DNA of 30,381 nt from an uncultured Pseudoxanthomonas sp. GTDB lineage: Bacteria; Pseudomonadota; Gammaproteobacteria; Xanthomonadales; Xanthomonadaceae. Below are positions 22,434 through 30,381 of the stretch, piece after piece. The stretch is from contig CAMPIO010000040.1 in assembly GCA_946886405.1 (NCBI GenBank), positions 1 through 30,381 on the forward strand, read 5' to 3'. The notes beneath the pieces were generated by a model that was not told where the DNA came from, did not search any database, and was given only the letters and a program-made list of their open reading frames with translations. Position 1 is the stretch's first letter; each line of letters opens with the position of its first letter. The position numbers were made by a program, and so were the translations under genes.

Positions 22434-24356
22434 ATGCACCTTCGCCGATATCTTTTCCTCGTCCTGCTTTTCTTTATCGCGTCGCCAACGCACGCGCAGG
22501 ACGAAGGCGCCGGTCTCTCGGGTCAGGCGCGCGTCGATGCCTGGCAGCAGGGTTTGGCTGAAGAAGCAAAAGCCCCAGCGATTCCGATCTTCTTCGGCCA
22601 GTCCTACGAAGGGCGGTTGAACATGGACAACGGCACCAAGCAGCATTGGCGCAAGCTGTCGTACTTCAAGTACGAACCCGCTCCCATTCCGGTGGTCTAT
22701 TTCTACATTGACCTTTACGAGAAGGAGTCGCTCACGTACGGCCTGTGGACCGACTCGGAGGTGCCCCTGACGATCCAGGTCACCTACGAGAAAGTCGATC
22801 GAAAAGGCGTCAGCACGTGGGTGACCGAGGGGGCGGACTTCTTCGCGCATTCCAACAAGTACCGGTGCGTCAACCAGATCCAGGCCGACAAGACGCGCCG
22901 TTATCGCTTCGAAATCTTCCCGCAAGAACTGGATGTGGAAGCGAACTACAAGTTCTTCATCCTGCCAACCCGCGAGATGTCGGCCTGCGACAAGAAGCTG
23001 CCGGAGACCGCAGTCGCCTACTTCGATAACCCTGGGCAGCCGGCGTCAAAGTCCATCGCCGAATCGTGGAACGAAAAGCCGTTCGTGCCGGCATTACCGG
23101 CACTCGCGACGTTCAGTCCGGCACCGACCGACGATGCCAGGACGTACGCGTTGTCCAAGCCGGCCGCCCTGCGCAGCTATCACGAGGTGCTTTACACCGA
23201 CGGCGAGCACAACGCGGTACTGAACTTCCAGCGCCTGGGCCTGGCGGCGATGGAAGCCGGCGAATATGCCGAAGCCGAATGGGCCTTCGATCAGGCGCTG
23301 GAGCGCATCGAGGCGTTCTACGGCAAGAGCGACATCGCCAAGGCCGCGCGTTCCAAGTGGACCAGTGAGGGCATCAAGGACTACAAGGGCGAGCCGTACG
23401 AGCGCGTGATGGCCTACTACTACCGCGGCCTGCTGTACCTGCGTGCCGGCGATTATCAGAATGCACGCGCAGCCTTCGTCGCGGGCGAGTTCCAGGACAC
23501 GATGTCTGAGGCCGAGGAGTTCCAGGGCGATTTCGCGCTGATGAATTACCTGGCCGGCTGGTCCTCCTACTGCGCAGGCGATGGTGGCATGGCCGACGAA
23601 GCGTTCGCGCTGGCCGAGCAGGTCAATCCCGCGATCCGTCGTCCACAGGGCGAGACGACACTGCTGCTGGCGGAACTTGGGCAGGCGCCGGTGAAGTTCG
23701 GTCGCGGTCTGAGTGGCCGCTTGCTGACGTTCGTCGAAGCGGACCGGAGCGGCGCCGACGAAACGGTGGTGGTGTCGTTGGGGCAGGGTAAGCAGGCGCG
23801 TGCGATCAACCTGCCGGAGTACAGCAACCTCGCGTTCCAGGCCACCACGCGCGGCGGCCGCGCCTTCGACGCGATCCTCGATGGCAAGGCGTCGCTCCAG
23901 AACGGCATGCGCAACACCGCCGAAGTCGGCTACCTGATGACGCAGAGCGGTGTGCTGCCGCTGCAGGTCGCGGGTCTGCTGGTCACGCTGGTGTCAGGAG
24001 GCGCGCACGGCAAGATAAAGCCTGACGCAGATGTGCGCGCGTGGGACACATTGCCCCGCCAGGTGTCGATTGGCGTCACCGCGCAGCCGGTCACCAAGCC
24101 GATGGCGTTCCGGTTCAACGGTGAACACGCCTTGTCCGAAGGTACGCCGGTGATGAAAGCCCAGGCGGGCAGGTGCGGTATCGCGTGGAGTCGCTCGCGT
24201 TCGGCGCTCGCCGCCGGTGCGGGGGCGCCGGGCAACGACGCCGACATCGTCGCCGCGCGACTCAAGCGCCAGGAAGCCGTGCAGCGCGATGCGGCATTCC
24301 GCGAAACGCTGCGTGGAATGGCCGAAGATAAAACGCAGGGCGCGGTCGCACCCTGA
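22434..24356 (+). CDS. Exported TPR-repeat protein, COG3014-like
   Basis: This 640-residue protein has a signal peptide ending near residue 22 (PTHA). The N-terminal third is a beta-rich region rich in aromatic residues. The middle carries TPR-like helical repeats at about residues 259-297, 323-353 and 364-397, including ERVMAYYYRGLLYLRAGDYQ, which resembles the uncharacterised COG3014 proteins. From memory, such proteins are found beside LpoB and YcfL homologues in other Gammaproteobacteria. The C-terminal part is uncharacterised. CGGAG lies 7 bases before the ATG at 22434. It is the last gene of the cluster and faces the convergent fad gene. Confidence 0.75.
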   Translation: MHLRRYLFLVLLFFIASPTHAQDEGAGLSGQARVDAWQQGLAEEAKAPAIPIFFGQSYEGRLNMDNGTKQHWRKLSYFKYEPAPIPVVYFYIDLYEKESLTYGLWTDSEVPLTIQVTYEKVDRKGVSTWVTEGADFFAHSNKYRCVNQIQADKTRRYRFEIFPQELDVEANYKFFILPTREMSACDKKLPETAVAYFDNPGQPASKSIAESWNEKPFVPALPALATFSPAPTDDARTYALSKPAALRSYHEVLYTDGEHNAVLNFQRLGLAAMEAGEYAEAEWAFDQALERIEAFYGKSDIAKAARSKWTSEGIKDYKGEPYERVMAYYYRGLLYLRAGDYQNARAAFVAGEFQDTMSEAEEFQGDFALMNYLAGWSSYCAGDGGMADEAFALAEQVNPAIRRPQGETTLLLAELGQAPVKFGRGLSGRLLTFVEADRSGADETVVVSLGQGKQARAINLPEYSNLAFQATTRGGRAFDAILDGKASLQNGMRNTAEVGYLMTQSGVLPLQVAGLLVTLVSGGAHGKIKPDADVRAWDTLPRQVSIGVTAQPVTKPMAFRFNGEHALSEGTPVMKAQAGRCGIAWSRSRSALAAGAGAPGNDADIVAARLKRQEAVQRDAAFRETLRGMAEDKTQGAVAP

Positions 24357-24401
24357 TCAAGCGGCACGCTGCGCGTCGGGCGGCACGCAGCATCATGACG
24401 G

Positions 24402-26465
24402 TCAGACCGTCGGTTGGCGCAGCACCGGGTTGTCCCAGCCCGGCCGCGGCGCGAAGCGGTCGCCATGACGGGCCTGCAGCGCCTTGAGCTTTTCGAGCAG
24501 CGCGTCGGGGCCGACGGCCTTGACGTGTTCGATCGGGCCGCCCCGGAACGGCGCGAACCCGGTGCCGAAAATCACGCCGGCATCCAGCAGGTCGCTGTCG
24601 GCGACCACGCCGTCGTGCAGGCACGCGACGGCTTCGTTGAGCAATGGCAGGATCAGGCGGTCCTCCAGGTCATCCGGCGCCTTGTAGTCCTGCGGGACCT
24701 GCGGCTTCACGGCTTTGCCGTTCTCCCACTTGTACAGGCCTTGGCCGTCCTTCTTGCCGCGCTTGCCGGGTTCCACCGTCGCCAGCGCCGCCGGCAACGT
24801 CAGCCCGAGGAAGGGCGACAGTTCCGCGCCCACGCCCTGCGCCACATCCAGGCCGACGGTATCGATCAGTTCGATCGGGCCCATCGGCATGCCGAACTTC
24901 ACCGCGGCCTTGTCGATCACCGGGCCGGGGATGCCTTCGGCGTAGGCGGTGGCGGCTTCCAGCATGTACGGGAACAGCACGCGGTTGACCAGGAAGCCCG
25001 GCGTGCCGGCGACCGGCACCGGGAACTTGTCCAGCGCCTTGCAGAACGCGGCCAGGCGCTTGACGTTGGTCTCGTCCAGCGCGTCGTGCTGCACGATCTC
25101 CACCAGCGGCATCAGCGCCACCGGGTTGAAGTAGTGCAGGCCGGCGAACTGCGCCGGGCGCTGGATGTGTTCGCGCAATTCGGTCAGCGGAATCGACGAC
25201 GTATTGGTCGTCAGCAGCGCATCGGCCTTCAGGCGCGGCTCGATGGTCTGGTAGAGATCGCGCTTGGCCTCGGGATTTTCGATGATCGCTTCGATCACCA
25301 GGTCGGCCTGCGGCACGCCGTCGCCGGCCAGGTCGCCCTTCAGTCGCGCGGCCACGGCGGGACGCTTGCTCTCATCCTTCACCTTCTTGGCGAACATCTC
25401 CTGCGCACGCGACAACGCGCCATCGATGAAGCGCTGCTCCCGGTCCTGCAGGGTGACGTTGAAGCCCTTGTAGGCCGACCACGCCGCGATGTCGCCGCCC
25501 ATCACGCCCGCGCCGACGACGTGCACGTTCGCGATGCCGTGGTCCTTGCCACCTAGGCCCTTGAGGCGCTCGGTGAGGAAGAAGATGCGGATCAGGTTGC
25601 GCGCGGTCGGCGTGCCGGCCAGTTTCACCACGGCCTTGCGCTCGGCATCCAGTCGCGCCTGGATACCCTTGCCGCCCGCCGTCTTCCACACGTTGATGAG
25701 GGCGTATGGCGCGGGATAGTGCGCTTTCGGTGCCTTGCGCGCGACCTGCTTGAGCATTTGCGGTGCGAGGATCTGCCGTGCCGCCCAGCTGTTGCTGATC
25801 CAGCCGGCGAAGCGCTGCTTGAACGGACGCTGGGCGCGCGATGCGATCAATGCGACCGCGGCATCGATCAGCACGGCAGGTTCCGCGATCTTGTCGACCA
25901 GGCCCATCGCCTTCGCCGAGCTGGCCGACAGCGTGCGACCGGTGAGCATCATGTCCATCGCCTTCGGTGATCCCACCAGACGTGGCAGGCGTGCGCTGCC
26001 GCCCCAGCCGGGGAAGATGCCCAGCTTCACTTCGGGCAGGCCGATGCGGGTGGACGGGTCGCTGCTGGCCACGCGGTAATCGCAGGCCAGCGAGATTTCG
26101 GTGCCGCCGCCCATGCAGAAGCCGTGGATGGCAGACACCGTAGGGCAGGGCAGTTCGGCCAGTTTCTGGAACACGGCCTGGCCGCGGCGGATCGCGTCGT
26201 TGACGGTGCCCTTGCGGTCGAACGCCTGGAACTCCTTCAGGTCCGCACCGGCGATGAAGCCGCTGGCCTTGGCCGAGCGCAGCACTACGCCCTTGGGTGG
26301 ATCGATGGCCAGGCGCTCGATGATATCGGCCAGTTCGATCAGCACATCCTGCGAGAACGCATTGACGCTGGCGCCCTGGCGATCGAAGGCCAGCACGACG
26401 ATGCCGTCGGCGCGCAGCTCGGTCTGCCAGTGACTGAATCGCAGCCCATCGAAGTTTGCGGCCAT
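24402..26465 (-). CDS. FadB/FadJ-type 3-hydroxyacyl-CoA dehydrogenase/enoyl-CoA hydratase
   Basis: This 687-residue bifunctional beta-oxidation enzyme hydrates enoyl-CoA and oxidises the 3-hydroxyacyl-CoA with NAD+. The hydratase part has IAGAD, Glu123 in GGGTEISLACDYR and Glu145 in GLPEVKLGIFPG, equal to the two catalytic glutamates of FadB. The dehydrogenase part has the NAD motif GAGVMG at 318-323 and the His443/Glu455 pair in GLHYFNPVALMPLVE. The thiolase partner is not in the window. The ATG at 26465 gives the usual N-terminus. It is transcribed away from rpoE. I cannot decide between fadB and fadJ. Confidence 0.93.
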   Translation of the reverse strand: MAANFDGLRFSHWQTELRADGIVVLAFDRQGASVNAFSQDVLIELADIIERLAIDPPKGVVLRSAKASGFIAGADLKEFQAFDRKGTVNDAIRRGQAVFQKLAELPCPTVSAIHGFCMGGGTEISLACDYRVASSDPSTRIGLPEVKLGIFPGWGGSARLPRLVGSPKAMDMMLTGRTLSASSAKAMGLVDKIAEPAVLIDAAVALIASRAQRPFKQRFAGWISNSWAARQILAPQMLKQVARKAPKAHYPAPYALINVWKTAGGKGIQARLDAERKAVVKLAGTPTARNLIRIFFLTERLKGLGGKDHGIANVHVVGAGVMGGDIAAWSAYKGFNVTLQDREQRFIDGALSRAQEMFAKKVKDESKRPAVAARLKGDLAGDGVPQADLVIEAIIENPEAKRDLYQTIEPRLKADALLTTNTSSIPLTELREHIQRPAQFAGLHYFNPVALMPLVEIVQHDALDETNVKRLAAFCKALDKFPVPVAGTPGFLVNRVLFPYMLEAATAYAEGIPGPVIDKAAVKFGMPMGPIELIDTVGLDVAQGVGAELSPFLGLTLPAALATVEPGKRGKKDGQGLYKWENGKAVKPQVPQDYKAPDDLEDRLILPLLNEAVACLHDGVVADSDLLDAGVIFGTGFAPFRGGPIEHVKAVGPDALLEKLKALQARHGDRFAPRPGWDNPVLRQPTV

Positions 26466-26636
26466 GCAGGGACCATCCGTTCACGTATGGATAAGGCCGC
26501 TATCATCCCGAGGTTGTTTCATCCCCGTCAAATCCACATATCAACGAGAACGTCGTCACGGGCGTGACCGGCGGCAGGGGATGTTCCCGCTGCGCCGGTT
26601 AAATTCTTGATAGGGCAACGGTTTGGACAAGGCGTT

Positions 26637-26663
26637 GAACTTTCCCCCGCTAGCGCGGTCACA
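26637..26663 (+). promoter_or_regulatory. Sigma-E-type promoter of rpoE
   Basis: GAACTT (26637-26642) is followed after 16 bases by TCACA (26659-26663), with the preceding G making GTCACA. This fits the sigma-E pattern GAACTT-N15-17-TCnnA, and the spacing is ideal. The predicted start near 26670 leaves a 5' leader of about 35 bases to the ATG at 26704, containing AGGAG. It implies autoregulation. Confidence 0.75.
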
Positions 26664-26703
26664 GGGCCCGGCCACCGCCGAGCCGACAGGAGTGCGGCCC
26701 GGC

Positions 26704-27324
26704 ATGGCCGAAGTTGATCCAACCCAGGAGCTGGACCTCGAGCTGGTCAGACGCGTGCAACGCGGCGACAGCGCGGCCTTCGACCTGCTGGTACGCAAGT
26801 ACCAGCATCGCGTGGTGGCACTGATCGGGCGGTACATCCATGACTGGAGCGAGTGCCAGGACGTGGCCCAGGAGACCTTCCTGCGCGCTTACCGCGCGCT
26901 GGGAAATTTCCGGGGCGATTCCCAGTTCTATACGTGGCTGCACCGTATCGCCGTGAATACCGCCAAGAATCACCTGGTCGCACACAATCGCCGTCCCCCG
27001 ACGGCGGACGTGGATGCCGCCGACGCCGAGCAGTACGACATCGGCGCGCGGCTGCGCGACACCGACACCCCCGAGCGCGAACTGATGCGCCAGGAGATGG
27101 AGGCAACGGTGATGAAGGCCGTGGACGGCCTGCCCGAGGAACTGCGGACCGCGATCACCCTGCGCGAAGTCGAAGGCCTCAGCTACGAAGAGATCGCGCA
27201 GAAGATGGATTGCCCGATCGGCACCGTGCGTTCCCGCATCTTCCGGGCGCGCGAGGCGATCGATGAGCAACTGCGTCCTCTGCTGGATACCGACAGCACA
27301 ACCCGGGAGCGTGCCCGCTCATGA
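26704..27324 (+). CDS. rpoE: RNA polymerase sigma-E factor
   Basis: This 206-residue extracytoplasmic-function sigma factor controls the envelope stress response. The sigma region 2 signature is FDLLVRKYQHRV ... DVAQETFLRAYRALGNFRGDS with FYTWLHRIAVNTAKN. Region 4 is LREVEGLSYEEIAQKMDCP followed by GTVRSRIFRARE. The ATG at 26704 gives the family start MAEVDPTQELDLELV. A TTG at 26623 would put 27 extra residues upstream of the probable sigma-E promoter start, so it is rejected. The stop overlaps the rseA start (ATGA). Confidence 0.95.
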   Translation: MAEVDPTQELDLELVRRVQRGDSAAFDLLVRKYQHRVVALIGRYIHDWSECQDVAQETFLRAYRALGNFRGDSQFYTWLHRIAVNTAKNHLVAHNRRPPTADVDAADAEQYDIGARLRDTDTPERELMRQEMEATVMKAVDGLPEELRTAITLREVEGLSYEEIAQKMDCPIGTVRSRIFRAREAIDEQLRPLLDTDSTTRERARS

Positions 27325-28229
27325 CCGCCCGCAACGAGACACCGATCATCGACAAGCTCGACATCCACCATCGCCAGCAGCTCTCCGCCCTGATGGACGG
27401 CGATCTGTCCGCCGATGAGGCGCGCTTCCTGTTGCGCCGCCTGCAGCACGACCACGAACTGGCCGGGTGCTGGGAGCGCTGGCAGCTGTGCGGAGACGTG
27501 CTGCGAGGGCAGGGCAGTGCGCCCGCGCCCGCCGGTTTCGCCGAGCGCGTGGCGCAGACGATCGCGGCTGAATCGTCTTCGGCAACAGCAGGCGCGTCAC
27601 AAGCGCCGCCGCCGCGCCCGCGCAACCTGCTCGCGCGCTGGGGTGGTGGTGCGCTGGCGGCGTCCGTCGCGCTGGTAGCGCTGTTCATGGCGCGCCAGCA
27701 AGCGCCGCAGGATGTTCCCGTCAGCGACGATACGCAGGTGGCATCGGCACAGGCCACGTCCCCGGCCGCGATGCCCGATGTTCCCAGCGCTCCTGCGCCG
27801 GATGCGGAAGCCTATGCGGCAGCTGCGGTGGCAGTAGCCGCGAGCGTGCCGCGTCGGCAAGACGCAGTGCGACGCAGTGCGACGCGCAACCAGCAGGCTG
27901 CGCGCAGTGCCCAGCGGGTGGCGCGTGCGGATGCGCCAGTGCGGGCGAACGGCAACGTGCGCGGCGCGCCAACGGATGCGGTCGCCACCGTGGCTTCCAC
28001 GGTGCCGATGCAGGCAACAGCCAATCCCTTCTCGCATCGTGTCCAAGATCCGGCTGCCGTCGCGTCCCGTCCGTGGCCACGTTCCGCCCTGTCGGCATAC
28101 CCCTCGGCCAGCGGCAGCCTGACCACGGGTTACTCCTCTGACTCGGCGACGCGGACGTTCTATCCGTTCGAGCCCCGCCTGCCTTCCTCACCGCCGGTTG
28201 CGGCTCCCGTCGACGCGCCGCGCGACTGA
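27321..28229 (+). CDS. rseA: Anti-sigma-E factor RseA (MucA-like)
   Basis: This 302-residue inner-membrane protein sequesters sigma-E until proteolysis at the membrane. The N-terminal RseA_N part (HHRQQLSALMDGDLSADEARFLLRRL, WERWQLCGDVLRG) binds the sigma factor. The membrane segment is about residues 107-124 (GGGALAASVALVALF). The periplasmic part is long and rich in Ala, Arg and Pro, with weak conservation. A perfect 10-bp direct repeat occurs at 27861-27880 inside this part. The ATG start overlaps the rpoE stop, giving coupled translation. Confidence 0.92.
   Translation: MTARNETPIIDKLDIHHRQQLSALMDGDLSADEARFLLRRLQHDHELAGCWERWQLCGDVLRGQGSAPAPAGFAERVAQTIAAESSSATAGASQAPPPRPRNLLARWGGGALAASVALVALFMARQQAPQDVPVSDDTQVASAQATSPAAMPDVPSAPAPDAEAYAAAAVAVAASVPRRQDAVRRSATRNQQAARSAQRVARADAPVRANGNVRGAPTDAVATVASTVPMQATANPFSHRVQDPAAVASRPWPRSALSAYPSASGSLTTGYSSDSATRTFYPFEPRLPSSPPVAAPVDAPRD
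27861..27885 (+). repeat. 2.5-copy tandem decamer inside rseA
   Basis: GACGCAGTGC is repeated twice without change and followed by GACGC. The unit is 10 bp, not a multiple of three, so gain or loss of one copy would shift the frame after about residue 187 of RseA. Confidence 0.85.
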
Positions 28230-28292
28230 AAGCCCACGCGTCCGGTACGTTCCGGGCGCGCAAGACACCCCTGATTCCTTTCTTATCGAGGC

Positions 28293-29807
28293 ATGCATTC
28301 GATGACTCCCCACGCCCGTCACAGCCTGTTGGCCCTGCTGATGCTCACCACGCCGCTTGCTGCGTGCGCGCAACAGGCCGAAGCGCCAGCGCCCATCGCG
28401 TCTGCAGTTCCCGCCGTGGCGCAGACGGCTGCGCCGCAACTGGTGACCGGCCTGCCGGACTTCACCCAACTGGTGGAGCAGGTCGGGCCCGGCGTTGTGA
28501 ACGTGGAGGCCTCGGTCGGCGCCCGTCGCGGCGCGCAAACGGAGGAGGAGGCGGACATTCCGGAGATCTTCCGGCGCATGCTGCCGCCCGGCTTCCAGAT
28601 GCCGGGTCCCGGCCAGCAGGGGCCGCAGCGCCGGGGTACCTCGATGGGGTCCGGTTTCATCATTTCGGCAGACGGGTATGTGCTGACGAACCACCACGTC
28701 GTCGATGGCGCGGACGAGGTCAAAGTGACCCTGCCGGATCGCCGCGAGCTGACCGCCAAGGTCGTCGGCAGCGACCAGCAGTACGACGTGGCGCTGTTGA
28801 AGCTCGACGCGAAGGGCCTGCCGACCGTGCGCATCGGCAACTCGAACACGCTGAAGCCGGGCCAATGGGTGGTGGCGATCGGGTCGCCGTTGGGGCTGGA
28901 CCATTCCGTCACCGCGGGTATCGTCAGTGCCGTCGGCCGCAGCGCGTCCCCCGAGCAGCGCTACGTGCCGTTCATCCAGACCGACGTGGCGATCAACCAG
29001 GGCAATTCCGGTGGTCCGCTGTTGAATACGCGCGGTGAAGTCGTCGGCATCAACTCGCAGATCTTCTCGGTGTCCGGCGGCTACATGGGCATCAGCTTCG
29101 CGATCCCGATCGATCTGGCGATGAGCGCGGTGGAGCAGTTGAAGAGCACCGGCAAGGTCAGTCGTGGCCAACTGGGTGTGATCGTGGAGCCGCTGGATGC
29201 CGCCAAGGCGCGCGGCCTCAACGTGCCCGATGCCCGCGGCGCCCTGGTCAACCAGGTGCTCGCCGGTAGTCCGGCCGGCAAGGCGGGCATTGAAGTGGGC
29301 GACGTCATCACCTCGTTCAACGGGGCGCCGATCAACCAGTCCAGTGATCTGCCGCCCATGGTGGGTGTGCTGACGCCGGGAACGAAGGCAAAGGTGTCGC
29401 TGATCCGGGATGGCAAAGCCCGCGAGGTCAACGTCACGCTGACCGAGCTGGACGAAGGCCAAGCCGCCGCGTCCCGTCCGGACCCGTCGCAGGACGCGCC
29501 GGCCTCGACCTCTCGCGGCAATCCGCTTGGCATCGTGGCCCAGGCGCTGGACGACAGCATGCGCAAGCAATTGGGCATCGAGGGCAGCGATGGCGTGCTG
29601 GTCACCCGGGTCAACAGTGCCGCAACCCGGGAATCCGGCCTGACCGGCGGGGACGTCATCCTGCAGGTGGGGCGTGCCAAGGTGAACAGCCCGGCAGCTC
29701 TGGACCGTGAGCTTGCGGGCGCCAAGCCCGGTGACACGGTCATGCTGCTGGTCCGGAATCGCGGCGGGATCACGCGATTCCTCGCGGTGACCGTGGAAAA
29801 GGGCTGA
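28293..29807 (+). CDS. mucD: HtrA/DegP-type periplasmic serine protease (MucD)
   Basis: This 504-residue DegP-family protease and chaperone degrades misfolded envelope proteins. The triad is His135 (TNHHVV), Asp165 (QYDVALLKLD) and Ser239 (GNSGGPL), followed by two PDZ domains at about residues 285-385 and 415-500. The N-terminus ends in PLAACAQQ, which contains both a lipobox (LAA before Cys25) and an ACA cleavage site, so lipid anchoring is possible but not proven. The first two genes are rpoE and rseA, the usual sigma-E operon order in this family. A terminator follows 18 bases after the stop. Confidence 0.95.
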   Translation: MHSMTPHARHSLLALLMLTTPLAACAQQAEAPAPIASAVPAVAQTAAPQLVTGLPDFTQLVEQVGPGVVNVEASVGARRGAQTEEEADIPEIFRRMLPPGFQMPGPGQQGPQRRGTSMGSGFIISADGYVLTNHHVVDGADEVKVTLPDRRELTAKVVGSDQQYDVALLKLDAKGLPTVRIGNSNTLKPGQWVVAIGSPLGLDHSVTAGIVSAVGRSASPEQRYVPFIQTDVAINQGNSGGPLLNTRGEVVGINSQIFSVSGGYMGISFAIPIDLAMSAVEQLKSTGKVSRGQLGVIVEPLDAAKARGLNVPDARGALVNQVLAGSPAGKAGIEVGDVITSFNGAPINQSSDLPPMVGVLTPGTKAKVSLIRDGKAREVNVTLTELDEGQAAASRPDPSQDAPASTSRGNPLGIVAQALDDSMRKQLGIEGSDGVLVTRVNSAATRESGLTGGDVILQVGRAKVNSPAALDRELAGAKPGDTVMLLVRNRGGITRFLAVTVEKG

Positions 29808-29825
29808 TTCCATCCTCCCTCCCTG

Positions 29826-29861
29826 ACGTGGCTCCACCCCCATTTGGAGCCACGTTTGTTT
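29826..29861 (+). terminator. Rho-independent terminator after mucD
   Basis: ACGTGGCTCCA (29826-29836) and TGGAGCCACGT (29845-29855) form a perfect 11-bp stem with an 8-base loop, followed by TTGTTT. It ends the rpoE-rseA-mucD unit. Confidence 0.92.
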
Positions 29862-29900
29862 CGCCCGTCGTCGATGTGCAGGGAGCGCGGGCCGGGACCG

Positions 29901-29909
29901 TGCGATAAT
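29901..29909 (+). promoter_or_regulatory. Extended -10 promoter candidate of lepA
   Basis: TGC directly before GATAAT (29904-29909) makes an extended -10 element with five of six matches. No good -35 box is present, as is typical for extended -10 promoters. The predicted start is near 29916, leaving about 36 bases before the lepA ATG at 29952. It lies just after the mucD terminator. Confidence 0.5.
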
Positions 29910-29951
29910 GTCCCGTTATTCCTGACGACGGCATAGGCCGCCGCCCTCCCC

Positions 29952-30381
29952 ATGTCTTCTGATTCCATGCGGAATATCCGCAACTTCTCCATCATCGCGC
30001 ACGTCGACCACGGCAAGTCGACGTTGGCCGACCGCATCATCCAGCTGTGTGGCGGCCTCGAGGCCCGCGAGATGGAAGCGCAGGTGCTCGACTCCAATCC
30101 CATCGAGCGCGAGCGCGGGATCACCATCAAGGCCCAGTCCGTGTCCCTGCCGTACAAGGCCAAGGACGGGCAGGTCTACCAGCTGAATTTCATCGACACC
30201 CCCGGCCACGTCGACTTCTCGTACGAAGTCAGCCGTTCACTGGCCGCCTGCGAAGGCGCGCTGCTGGTGGTGGACGCCGCCCAGGGCGTGGAAGCCCAGT
30301 CGGTCGCCAACTGCTACACCGCCGTGGAGCAGGGCCTGGAAGTGGTGCCGGTGCTCAACAAGATCGACCTGCCGACGGCCG
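29952..30381 (+). CDS. lepA: Elongation factor 4 (LepA), 3' end cut by window
   Basis: This is the N-terminal 143 residues of the translational GTPase LepA, which acts on stalled or back-translocated ribosomes. The GTPase motifs are visible: AHVDHGKST (residues 16-24), RERGITIK (switch I), DTPGHVDF (G3) and NKID (G4) near the window end. The frame stays open to the last base, so the gene is truncated only by the window. ATG at 29952 ([12 protein letters not shown]) is preferred; ATG at 29967 gives the E. coli-like start. Confidence 0.95.
   Translation, partial: MSSDSMRNIRNFSIIAHVDHGKSTLADRIIQLCGGLEAREMEAQVLDSNPIERERGITIKAQSVSLPYKAKDGQVYQLNFIDTPGHVDFSYEVSRSLAACEGALLVVDAAQGVEAQSVANCYTAVEQGLEVVPVLNKIDLPTA

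Noticed and set aside
28188..29843. 551-residue open frame on the - strand opposite mucD
   Set aside because: mucD is certain; the reverse frame is a GC-driven shadow and crosses the mucD terminator.
1..30381. CRISPR array, tRNA/rRNA gene, prophage or insertion sequence
   Set aside because: No regularly spaced repeats, no recognisable tRNA/rRNA sequence and no transposase or integrase were seen on either strand.

Overview
The window is high-GC chromosomal DNA from a gammaproteobacterium of the Xanthomonadaceae/Lysobacteraceae. Probable genera are Pseudoxanthomonas, Lysobacter or Stenotrophomonas; I cannot fix the genus from sequence alone. The evidence is the gene order yceD-rpmF-fabH-fabD-fabG-acpP-fabF-pabB-mltG-tmk-holB-pilZ, the pilZ gene directly after holB, the rpoE-rseA-mucD-lepA order, and two classes of short palindromic repeats common in these genomes. 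The first 120 or so bases are C/G homopolymer runs and look like a low-quality contig end. I saw no tRNA, rRNA, CRISPR array or insertion sequence.

Region 1 (169-10546, all + strand) is a housekeeping block. It holds yceD and rpmF, the type II fatty acid synthesis genes fabH, fabD, fabG, acpP and fabF, then pabB, mltG, tmk, holB and the type IV pilus adaptor pilZ. A strong terminator after fabH followed by a promoter splits the fab genes into two units. mltG/tmk and tmk/holB overlap by 4 bp. Palindromic repeat pairs lie on both sides of pabB, and one runs up to its start codon.

Region 2 (10594-15241, - strand) contains two units. One is a poxvirus-type topoisomerase IB with a 96-residue acidic partner. 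The other is a gntR(YtrA-type)-ABC ATPase-permease-acyltransferase operon, whose promoter overlaps a clear palindromic operator.

Region 3 (15504-20033, + strand) is a looser collection: a 72-residue helical protein, an RluA-type pseudouridine synthase, a secreted serine beta-lactamase-like hydrolase, a secreted alpha/beta esterase, an 84-residue protein and a GNAT acetyltransferase.

Region 4 (20259-24356, + strand) is the most interesting part. It is a tight cluster of five envelope genes: an LpoB-like protein without a normal lipobox, a 49-residue proline-rich lipoprotein, a YcfL-like protein, an unknown periplasmic protein and a 640-residue TPR protein. It may be an expanded or split version of the LpoB/YcfL peptidoglycan synthase activation module.

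Region 5 (24402-end) has a FadB/FadJ-type beta-oxidation enzyme on the - strand. Divergent from it is the envelope stress operon rpoE-rseA-mucD, with a sigma-E-type promoter in front of rpoE. A strong terminator follows mucD, and the 5' part of lepA is cut by the window end.
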